This document shows positions 1 to 5,696 of a stretch of 5,768 nt of DNA, piece by piece. How positions within the stretch are numbered: the first letter of the stretch is position 1; the number at the start of each line of letters is the position of its first letter. A program made the translations under genes and the position numbers. The notes below the pieces were generated by a model that was given only the letters and a program-made list of their open reading frames with translations, did not search any database and was not told the DNA's origin. Source of the DNA: Bacteroidales bacterium (GTDB lineage: Bacteria; Bacteroidota; Bacteroidia; Bacteroidales; UBA10428); contig JAFGOZ010000348.1 of assembly GCA_016926235.1 (NCBI GenBank), forward strand, positions 1 through 5,768. The letters are read 5' to 3'.

Positions 1-166
1 ACAATTTTTAACTGGATTAATATGGGTAGATCTAGCTTAAATTGTGCTACCTGAAAAAATGAGGGTTTTTCACGGTTAACTAATTATTTAAAAGGCAAAA
101 GTAATGAATTTATTGAACCTGATTTCATTAAAATAGTACGGCAACGGTTAGCCTTCCGGTTTTAAT

Positions 167-213
167 GGTCATAGCCTGAATACTACTGCGAAAGGAAGTA
201 GCAACAAATGACC
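167..213. other. Weak nested stem-loop just downstream of the GrpB-family gene
   Basis: An outer inverted repeat GGTCAT (167-172) / ATGACC (208-213) encloses an inner one, CTACT (183-187) / AGTAG (197-201). The structure starts about 15 bases past the stop codon of the GrpB-family gene. It could therefore slow or end transcription or protect the 3' end of the message. There is no U-run after the stem in either direction, so it does not fit an intrinsic terminator, and the stems are short. The rest of 1-227 holds no supported gene. Confidence 0.25.
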
Positions 214-227
214 TTTTAGCAAATGGT

Positions 228-809
228 TTAATTTATGTTATTGTTCTCATTATACCAACATATCGCTTTGTCTTCCAATTCTTTCAAAAAGTTATTCTTA
301 GCTTCACTATAATCCAGTGTATCTTTAAAATCTCTTTTTGACAGAGTTATTTTAAAGTTTTTGTATGTATTCTTTTCTGAATCATGGAATCTGAGATAAT
401 CTCTCAATGCTATATGTCTGATCCAATCATAACTGTTCATTTCAAAGGCATGCACATGAAACTTTCTATTTTGGTCATAGTAAGGGAAATCATCATTGAA
501 ATCAATTAATTTTAATTTGAACCCATCAAAAAATACAAAGAATCTGCGATTTTGAGTTACTTGTTCAAACTTCCTTACATATGTATATCCCAGCGAGGTA
601 ATCGGATTTATTAAATCATCCAATTGTTCCTTTTTAGGCAAACCAATTAAAATGTCAATTATAGGTTTGGCCAACAAATTGTCAATTGAGGTACTTCCAA
701 TATGCTCAATGCAAGGAGTTACAAATCCTATTGCTTTATATATTCTGTCACTTTCAGCTTTAAAGAGTTCTTTCCATAGAGGATTATAATTTTCAATGAT
801 GATATGCAT
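228..809 (-). CDS. GrpB/UPF0157 family protein (predicted nucleotidyltransferase fold)
   Basis: The 193-residue protein matches the GrpB (COG2320/UPF0157) family, usually about 170-190 residues, over its whole length. It opens with the usual 'Y-x-P-x-W-x-x-L-F' segment (residues 8-16). It then has the family signature HIGSTS (36-41) followed by AKPIIDI (47-53); GST and the Asp form the nucleotidyltransferase-like active-site region. The C-terminal family motif runs from HVHAFE (118-123) to RDYLRFH (136-142). Family members are soluble and cytoplasmic. Their substrate is not settled, and in some bacteria the domain is fused to dephospho-CoA kinase. The usual VPG after GSTS reads IDN here. The start fits the family N-terminus; no Shine-Dalgarno sequence or recognisable promoter precedes it. 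The gene lies 267 bp beyond the S41 gene with repeat copy A between, so it is probably a separate transcription unit. Family assignment is firm; activity is unknown. Confidence 0.9.
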   Translation of the reverse strand: MHIIIENYNPLWKELFKAESDRIYKAIGFVTPCIEHIGSTSIDNLLAKPIIDILIGLPKKEQLDDLINPITSLGYTYVRKFEQVTQNRRFFVFFDGFKLKLIDFNDDFPYYDQNRKFHVHAFEMNSYDWIRHIALRDYLRFHDSEKNTYKNFKITLSKRDFKDTLDYSEAKNNFLKELEDKAICWYNENNNIN

Positions 810-897
810 CCTATGACTTAGTGATTTATTGTAGTTTTCGAAATTGCTGCATTTGTTTGTTATAAACTGGTTGCTACCGTCAGCAAAAAAAAACAGC

Positions 898-1043
898 CGT
901 TTGTTAAATATACTACTTTTTCAAAGAGAAAAGGCTATTAGCCCTTAGTTATTAGCTGTTAGAAGATTGTTTTGCCTACAGCCAACGGCCAATAACCTAC
1001 AAAAAAATTTCTATACATCAGCGCTTTACACGATGCCCAACGG
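898..1043. repeat. Intergenic hairpin repeat, copy A (full length)
   Basis: This is a 146-bp repeat unit also present as copy C (5520-5676). The left 68 bp match copy C at 63 positions, including 34 of the first 35. The right 33 bp (1011-1043) match at 29. The centre is a long imperfect hairpin: arm 933-956 pairs with arm 974-997 around a 17-nt loop. Sixteen of 24 positions are Watson-Crick pairs, and five more become G-U pairs in a minus-strand transcript. The arms are made of heptamers such as TTAGCTG. The ends read CCGTT...AACGG, a short terminal inverted repeat. The position between the S41 gene and the GrpB-family gene would let the hairpin act as an attenuator or 3' end; a MITE-like origin is equally possible. 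Confidence 0.75.
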
Positions 1044-1057
1044 GACTGCGCCCAACG
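1035..1057. repeat. Direct repeat GCCCAACG x2, 15-bp spacing
   Basis: GCCCAACG occurs at 1035-1042 and again at 1050-1057, immediately downstream of the S41 stop codon on the minus strand. The first copy is the right end of hairpin repeat copy A, which also has CCCAACGG in copy C. The second copy could be the remnant of a neighbouring element end or a target-site duplication-like scar. It is too short to classify. Confidence 0.35.
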
Positions 1058-1076
1058 AGGGATTTGTCTGTAGATT

Positions 1077-2447
1077 TTATTGCCTTTCTATGTAGTCTTT
1101 TGTAAAATCTGTGATAGCATCTCCCCGGTTAGGTACGACAAAGTGAGGTATTACCCCCCGATTTAAATCCTGGCCTCCAAATTGGACAAATCGTTTTGGT
1201 GCGATATGAAACTGCAGTCCTGTATTTGGCAGGGTGATATACCAAAAGTCGCCGTAGTATTCTATGTTTCCTCCGGTTTCTTCTCCAATAATAATACCTA
1301 AGGCAATTTCTTTAAATAGCCCGGCAAATGTAGCTGCGCCGCTATAAGTGCCGGCATCGGTCAGTAAAAATAGTCTACCTTTAAACCTGAAAGGATTGTT
1401 ATGTGGTGTAACCTGATCCGGCGAGTAGGTCACCAGTTCATTTACAGGATAATCCTTGTATGTCTCATATTTTTCATGATATTTTTCTTTATAATAGTTC
1501 AAAAGGTCTTCACTTACCCTTGTCTGGATTGTTTTATACTGAGCATAGGGTTTATCTGTCAAATAGTTCATCAGGGAGTCTATTACAATACTTCGGCCTC
1601 CTCCGTTTCCACGAATGTCAATGACCAGGTTATTAATCTCGTGTGCTGCAATAACAGGGAATATGCTATCTGCAAATGCACAAAAACCGTCTAAGTCTGC
1701 AAATGATTGTATGGTAAAGAATGCAGTTAGGGTACTATCATCAATGGTCAGTGAATAGCGTATATCTGGTTTTTGTATTTTTTGTTTCATATATGCCAGA
1801 AACCGTTCGTTTGTGATTCCTTTTACTGAAATCATTATCTCTTTTTCTGTACTATCTTTTATGCCCAACTGATAATCTCTCTCAAAGTTATAAACCATCC
1901 AAAGCAGGGTGCGAAAATAATATTCTACCATACTGTTCTTTACTGTCTTTGAACTCCCTCCGGTAAGTTTTCGCATTGTATCAAGTAATTCATGAGAAGG
2001 AATCCCGTTTATTCTGGTTATCTCTTCTCTTCCTTTAAAAAGGGAACTATCTTCTCCAAAATACTCTGTAATAAAAATTGTATTGTCATGTATAGTTATA
2101 TTAAACGGAAAGGCTAAACCGCCTGACATCATATATTGCTTTCTTTGGTCAATTGGACATAAAACATTACTATGGCCGTCATTTAAGGTGGCTAATAAGG
2201 GAGCTATGATCAGATAAAATTCGTTTTGGGTCATACCATCATGGACCTGAGTTTTTACCTTGTTGGCATTTTCTTTCCATTTGTCCATTATATTTTTATC
2301 GAGTAAAACAGGATGGATTGATACTACTTTTTTTAAAAAATATGCAAAATCTTCTTCCAGTTGGTGTTTTGAAAAGGTTTCGTATTTTATTTGTCCAAAA
2401 CAAAGGGCAGTAAACCATAGCATTATTGATAATGTCTTTATCCTCAT
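1077..2447 (-). CDS. Exported S41 family (tail-specific/C-terminal processing) serine protease
   Basis: The 456-residue protein begins with a signal peptide (hydrophobic residues about 5-18, likely cleaved near FGQ), so it should be periplasmic or surface-exposed. It contains the S41 landmarks in order: LNDGH (88-92), where the His is the likely catalytic histidine by analogy with Tricorn-type enzymes; a PDZ-like stretch around 112-165 with RINGIP (145-150); VIDIRGNGGG (275-284); the nucleophile region TDAGTYSGA (363-371), Ser369 being the probable nucleophile; and GEETGG (388-393). All key motifs are present, so it is probably active. S41 enzymes cut peptide or protein substrates, often near C-termini; this substrate is not predictable. 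No lipobox is evident. The start is the only sensible one before the signal peptide and follows an AT-rich leader without Shine-Dalgarno. It lies 103 bp downstream of the serine hydrolase on the same strand, so the two may be co-transcribed. No clear terminator is seen. Confidence 0.92.
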   Translation of the reverse strand: MRIKTLSIMLWFTALCFGQIKYETFSKHQLEEDFAYFLKKVVSIHPVLLDKNIMDKWKENANKVKTQVHDGMTQNEFYLIIAPLLATLNDGHSNVLCPIDQRKQYMMSGGLAFPFNITIHDNTIFITEYFGEDSSLFKGREEITRINGIPSHELLDTMRKLTGGSSKTVKNSMVEYYFRTLLWMVYNFERDYQLGIKDSTEKEIMISVKGITNERFLAYMKQKIQKPDIRYSLTIDDSTLTAFFTIQSFADLDGFCAFADSIFPVIAAHEINNLVIDIRGNGGGRSIVIDSLMNYLTDKPYAQYKTIQTRVSEDLLNYYKEKYHEKYETYKDYPVNELVTYSPDQVTPHNNPFRFKGRLFLLTDAGTYSGAATFAGLFKEIALGIIIGEETGGNIEYYGDFWYITLPNTGLQFHIAPKRFVQFGGQDLNRGVIPHFVVPNRGDAITDFTKDYIERQ

Positions 2448-2490
2448 ATTATATTACTCTAGTTTAACAGATAATATTTTAATTCTCAAA

Positions 2491-2550
2491 CTATGTGCCG
2501 GCATGCGCCTTCAGGTTTCCGGAGCCAAGCCAGCAGAAGACGATACCTAA
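2491..2550. other. GC-rich intergenic island between the serine hydrolase and S41 genes
   Basis: Thirty-four of these 60 bases are G or C, far above the AT-rich surroundings, including the adjacent 2448-2490. The island starts directly after the serine hydrolase stop codon and contains the palindrome TGCCGGCA (2496-2503). I find no strong hairpin plus U-run, so it is not a clear terminator. It could be a small dispersed repeat, a transcript-processing site, or a remnant of inserted DNA. No gene is supported in it. Confidence 0.4.
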
Positions 2551-4296
2551 TCAATTCTTTTTTCTAAAAGTCAATCCCCCAAAATCAATAATATCATAAT
2601 TTTCATCTTCTGTAAACCTTACGGTAAAACCAAATCCAGCACCCAGACCACTGGTAATGGCATATTCTTCGGAGACTACATTTAAAGGAAAGGCAAATTC
2701 GCCTTCGTAAGCGATTAATTTCAACATTAATACTTTATCATTGTCTAAAAACAATTCTGCTCCTTTAAATTTTGTATCTCCTACCAGTAATTGATAACCA
2801 TAATGTTCATAATTTCCAACTTCTTTGGTAAAAACCGAGGGGTCAAAAGTATTCAGTTTGTACCCTAAACTCGATTCTTTACTTCCTTTTTTATAAAACA
2901 GAATATGAAAATCATTATAATCCATAAAACAATATCTTTCATTCTCTTTAAAAGACAAGGAATCCTGCCCCACTTTTTTGCAAGGTACAAATTCATTTTC
3001 AGAAAGTGCTTTTAGGATATATTGTTTACCATTTTTATCAATTACAAGGGTACCATTTTCCAAAGAAACTGTTACATATGAAAATCCCTGGGAATAATCT
3101 CCGGTATGTTTCGTTAAAATTTCGTCCGGCACATCAATGGGCTTTATTTCATGATGTATTTCTTTAATTACCGGTTGAGGAATAATGTCGGCAACACTTA
3201 ATCCGAATTTATCTATGAAATTGAAGGAGAAATCCCTTTTAAGCGATTCGCCTTCTGATGAGTTTATTAAAATTATAGCCGCGGTATTTTTTTCCGGGAT
3301 TAAACATATTTCAGCATGTCCTGTAACCGCGTCACCTGCATGGGTAACGGCAAAAACAGAGTCATTCTTAAACATAAACCATCCCAGTCCTTTTTTATTG
3401 GACTCAATTATAACATTACCACTCTGGAGGGTAAACATTTCCCGAATGGTTGAGGTATTTAACAAAGAGGAGTTACTGCCATTATAAGCATGCATTAATT
3501 CTTTCGCGTATATAATAAAATCATTGATGCTGGTGTAAATGCCACCGGAGGCAATATCCCTGAATCCATACTCATGCATGCTTTCTCCCCCGGAATATAC
3601 TCTGGTCCTGCCTTTTAAGGAATCGGGTAAGAAGCCCGAATTATTCATTCCTAAAGGTGAAAGAATATTATCATGAATATACTCAGGATAATCCTGCCCA
3701 CTCACCTGTTTTATAAGATGTCCTAGAATATTATAGGCCGAATTGGAATAAGATTCAACCAGACCCGGAGGATATAATAAAAAGGACTCATTGATATATC
3801 CCAGCACATCAGTATATTTACCGGAACCCAGATCGGCGTTTTTCAATACATCAGTCTGAATTCCCGAGGAATGTGTGATAACAGACTTTACCGTCAGATT
3901 ATCAAGATTCTCATTTCTGATTAATGGACTAAACTGAGGCATGTATTTATGCAAAGGTTGATTAATATCCAGCAGTCCTTTTTCTTGAAGTTGCATTATG
4001 GCAAGGGCAGTAAATGTTTTTGTGGCTGAAGCAATGTTAACGACAGTATTTTCTGTCATTAGGATATTATTGTCTTTATCAGCATAACCAAAACCTTTTT
4101 TTAGGATAACGGTATCGTTAACAATAATTGCAACGCTTACGCCAATTATATTGTCCGATTCCATTTTTTTGATGATTAATTCCTCACATTCATTGATCAG
4201 ATCAGAATAACCAGAATGGTTCTGGGCAATTAAATTGATCATTAGGAAATTCAGACACAGGATCGAGAACAGATTAAATAATACACTTTTTTTCAT
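2551..4296 (-). CDS. Exported beta-lactamase family (class C/PBP-like) serine hydrolase
   Basis: The reading frame opens at 4350, but the Met codon at 4294-4296 is the better start: it begins MKKSVLF followed by a hydrophobic signal peptide ending near IAQ, preceded by an A-rich leader typical of Bacteroidota. That gives 581 residues. Counting from this Met, the class C beta-lactamase/PBP motifs are all present: SATK (90-93, Ser90 nucleophile, Lys93 base), YSN (183-185), and HAG (319-321) in the KTG position. HAG there is common in esterase and peptidase members of this family rather than true beta-lactamases. After about residue 385 come roughly 195 residues rich in beta strands, resembling the C-terminal accessory domain (DUF3471-like) often found on such proteins. 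Likely roles are D-amino-acid peptidase, esterase or cell-wall-related hydrolase in the periplasm; antibiotic resistance is not implied. It sits upstream of the S41 protease and downstream of the HTH regulator, with repeat copy B between regulator and hydrolase. Confidence 0.92.
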   Translation of the reverse strand: MKKSVLFNLFSILCLNFLMINLIAQNHSGYSDLINECEELIIKKMESDNIIGVSVAIIVNDTVILKKGFGYADKDNNILMTENTVVNIASATKTFTALAIMQLQEKGLLDINQPLHKYMPQFSPLIRNENLDNLTVKSVITHSSGIQTDVLKNADLGSGKYTDVLGYINESFLLYPPGLVESYSNSAYNILGHLIKQVSGQDYPEYIHDNILSPLGMNNSGFLPDSLKGRTRVYSGGESMHEYGFRDIASGGIYTSINDFIIYAKELMHAYNGSNSSLLNTSTIREMFTLQSGNVIIESNKKGLGWFMFKNDSVFAVTHAGDAVTGHAEICLIPEKNTAAIILINSSEGESLKRDFSFNFIDKFGLSVADIIPQPVIKEIHHEIKPIDVPDEILTKHTGDYSQGFSYVTVSLENGTLVIDKNGKQYILKALSENEFVPCKKVGQDSLSFKENERYCFMDYNDFHILFYKKGSKESSLGYKLNTFDPSVFTKEVGNYEHYGYQLLVGDTKFKGAELFLDNDKVLMLKLIAYEGEFAFPLNVVSEEYAITSGLGAGFGFTVRFTEDENYDIIDFGGLTFRKKN

Positions 4297-4403
4297 ATTT
4301 GTTTTTTTATTTCTTAACCTAAAAGACGATAAATAAAAAAAATGCTGCATTTAATCTTATTATACTATAAAGCCCAGGAGTTACGTTGAACTTAAATGGA
4401 GGG

Positions 4404-4492
4404 TCGTTAGCTATTAGCTGTTGGTTGTTAGCTGTCAGAAGTTTTTGTTTTGCCAATATCCAACGACTAATGGCCAATAACCTTTTTTATAC
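4404..4492. repeat. Intergenic hairpin repeat, copy B (lacks the left module)
   Basis: The hairpin core is recognisable from its heptamer arms. Arm 4410-4438 pairs with 4453-4481 around a 14-nt loop, with 18 of 29 positions Watson-Crick and five more possible as G-U pairs on either strand. The right flank keeps TATACAT, as in copies A and C, but the conserved 35-bp left module starting CGTTTG is absent, as is the CCCAACGG right end. It is therefore diverged or truncated. It lies between the HTH regulator's stop and the serine hydrolase start and could separate their transcription. Confidence 0.6.
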
Positions 4493-4520
4493 ATACTCTT
4501 AACATTTAATTTATAATAGT

Positions 4521-5369
4521 CTATATTTTCTTTTGGTTATTATAGGCCTCTTCTAATGTTTGAAATTCAGCCTGTTTTTTATATTTATCAACCTGTTCTT
4601 TAATTCTGTTTATTTCTTCTTCTGTTTTGGCTGCACTGGCATCTTTTGCCAGTTTTACATACACTTCATTTGAACCGTGATTATTTAAAAAAATCAATGG
4701 CGCAATATCATTGAATAAATCACATTCCTTGTAGGTTAAAAATACGATATTAGCAATCTCCATGGCCGGTTGCGTTGAATGTCCGAAGTTACTAATCAAT
4801 TCACTAAGAATAACGTAAGTGTCAAAATTATAATTTGATTTTTTTGCATAGGTCTCAATCACATCTATGGATTGATTATGGAATGTAGCTTTTCGATTAA
4901 TCTGTTTAATTTTTTTAAGAGCATCTTTTTTCGAGATAGAGGCAATAGAATCTGCAACAGAGAAATCCGGATGTTTTGAAGGTTCCTGGGCAATACTCTT
5001 ATTTGATACAGTAAACAAACCTATTCCAATTAATCCGAAAATAACTGTTAAAATCGTTAGTTTTTTCATAGTATTAGTTTTTAAGTTAAATAAGTCAATT
5101 GTTTGTTCAATAATCTGTTTCGTGAAAGTGAAAGCAGACCGATCACTCTTATTTTTTCCCGATGAATTATTTGGGAACTCTTTTAGAAAATCAAAATCCA
5201 ATGCGACTGATATAGCTCTGATTGTATAACCACGTGGTGCTACAATACCGGCTTCTATCCTTTGTATTGTCCGATAAGACACTCCGCATTTCTCAGCAAG
5301 TTCGGATTGTGTTAATCCTTTTGCTTTTCTGATTTTAACTAATTCATTTCCAAATTCAGGTTGATTCAT
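4521..5369 (-). CDS. XRE-family HTH regulator with a membrane segment and extracytoplasmic C-terminal domain
   Basis: The 282-residue protein has an N-terminal HTH_3/XRE DNA-binding domain at about residues 5-65. The core is LTQSELAEKCGVS (19-31) plus the recognition helix YRTIQRIEAG (32-41). A polar linker follows (66-95), then a single hydrophobic segment (about 103-121), then a soluble 160-residue domain with no family I recognise. The last 40 residues are charged and probably helical or coiled. The layout suggests a one-component transmembrane regulator: DNA binding inside, sensing domain in the periplasm. An oddity is Met101 (codon 5067-5069), which starts MKKLTIL... ending near SIAQ and reads like a complete signal peptide, with an A-rich leader before it. 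The frame could thus encode a fusion of a regulator and an exported protein, or produce both forms. Met1 is supported by the conserved HTH start. Candidate operators lie upstream at 5390-5405 and 5440-5465, suggesting autoregulation. Confidence 0.85.
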   Translation of the reverse strand: MNQPEFGNELVKIRKAKGLTQSELAEKCGVSYRTIQRIEAGIVAPRGYTIRAISVALDFDFLKEFPNNSSGKNKSDRSAFTFTKQIIEQTIDLFNLKTNTMKKLTILTVIFGLIGIGLFTVSNKSIAQEPSKHPDFSVADSIASISKKDALKKIKQINRKATFHNQSIDVIETYAKKSNYNFDTYVILSELISNFGHSTQPAMEIANIVFLTYKECDLFNDIAPLIFLNNHGSNEVYVKLAKDASAAKTEEEINRIKEQVDKYKKQAEFQTLEEAYNNQKKI

Positions 5370-5389
5370 TTGAAACTTTTATTATCGAC

Positions 5390-5405
5390 AAGTTATATTT
5401 AACTT
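5390..5405. promoter_or_regulatory. Perfect 6+6 bp inverted repeat upstream of the HTH regulator (candidate operator)
   Basis: AAGTTA and TAACTT flank the 4-bp spacer TATT, ending 20 bases before the regulator's start codon. XRE-family proteins usually bind such dyads as dimers, and a site in the gene's own leader would allow autorepression. The site is AT-rich, so chance occurrence cannot be excluded. No canonical Bacteroidota promoter (TTTG and TAnnTTTG) could be fixed nearby. Confidence 0.4.
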
Positions 5406-5439
5406 AAAACCTTTTCACATCATTGATAGGTATTTTATG

Positions 5440-5465
5440 CGACCTTTAAACGACATTATGACGAC
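5440..5465. promoter_or_regulatory. Three CGAC boxes at exact 11-bp spacing upstream of the HTH regulator
   Basis: CGAC occurs at 5440-5443, 5451-5454 and 5462-5465 (GTCG in gene direction), 71-96 bases before the regulator's start codon. The 11-bp period places all three boxes on nearly the same face of the helix. This is typical of tandem binding sites for an activator or repressor. Which protein binds is unknown; the XRE regulator itself or an unlinked factor are both possible. Confidence 0.45.
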
Positions 5466-5519
5466 ACTTTTGGTTCGAACGTATATTTTTGGTGCTAAAC
5501 GTAAGCCATAAAAGCCATT

Positions 5520-5676
5520 CGTTTGCTAAATATACTACTTTTTCAAAGAGAAAAAGCTATTGGCTCTTAGCTATTAGCTGTTAGAAGCTTGTGTTGCCAA
5601 TAGCCAATGGCCAATAACCAATAGCCGCTTTTACAAAAAATCCCGATACATCAGCGCTTGACACTATACCCAACGG
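5520..5676. repeat. Intergenic hairpin repeat, copy C (full length, longest stem)
   Basis: This is a 157-bp unit matching copy A in its left 68 bp (63 identical) and right 33 bp (29 identical). The left module contains a small perfect hairpin, CTTTTTC / GAAAAAG around AAAGA. The main hairpin pairs 5556-5584 with 5597-5625 around a 12-nt loop. Twenty-two of 29 positions are Watson-Crick, with four more G-U on the minus-strand transcript or two more on the plus. The arms are heptamer arrays: TTAGCTA TTAGCTG on the left, and TTGGCCA TTGGCTA in the reverse complement of the right. It fills most of the 327-bp gap between the edge gene's stop and the regulator's start; the remainder holds the candidate operators. 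Confidence 0.75.
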
Positions 5677-5696
5677 TTTATTTTTTTTTCATCTGT

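Noticed and set aside
2..40. Plus-strand frame open from the left edge (ending ...GLIWVDLA then TAA), followed at 52-72 by the inverted repeat TGAAAAA/TTTTTCA
   Set aside because: Only 12 codons and an A/T-only stem of 7 bp without a following U-run; it could be the end of a convergent gene with a terminator, but chance is as likely.
871..893. Hairpin TTGCT/AGCAA next to a run of nine A residues, as a possible terminator
   Set aside because: For minus-strand genes the T-run comes before the stem, and on the plus strand the stem is followed by A, so the geometry is wrong for an intrinsic terminator.
903..1041. GTTAAAT and GCCCAAC at the ends of copy A fit the integron attC core patterns GTTRRRY and RYYYAAC
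   Set aside because: The two cores are in inside-out order on either strand, copy C does not keep GTTAAAT, and no integrase or cassette array is present.
1401..1694. Plus-strand open frame of 97 codons inside the S41 gene
   Set aside because: Shadow of the S41 coding sequence on the opposite strand; low-complexity hydrophobic peptide with no family resemblance.
2260..2550. Plus-strand open frame of 96 codons overlapping the S41 N-terminus and the spacer
   Set aside because: Antisense to the S41 signal-peptide region, with no plausible protein features; only its last part covers the GC-rich island.
3185..3487. Plus-strand open frame of 100 codons inside the serine hydrolase gene
   Set aside because: Antisense shadow of a well-supported gene with intact catalytic motifs.
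4359..4364. TATAAT on the minus strand upstream of the serine hydrolase, as a promoter -10 box
   Set aside because: Spacing to the only -35-like sequence (TTCAAC) is 20 bases, the region is very AT-rich, and the primary sigma factor of Bacteroidota prefers TAnnTTTG.
5077..5410. The 14-mer TATTTAACTTAAAA occurs at 5396-5409 on the plus strand and near 5079-5092 on the minus strand, before the internal Met of the regulator
   Set aside because: All but one base is A or T and the two copies have opposite orientation relative to the gene; chance similarity is likely.
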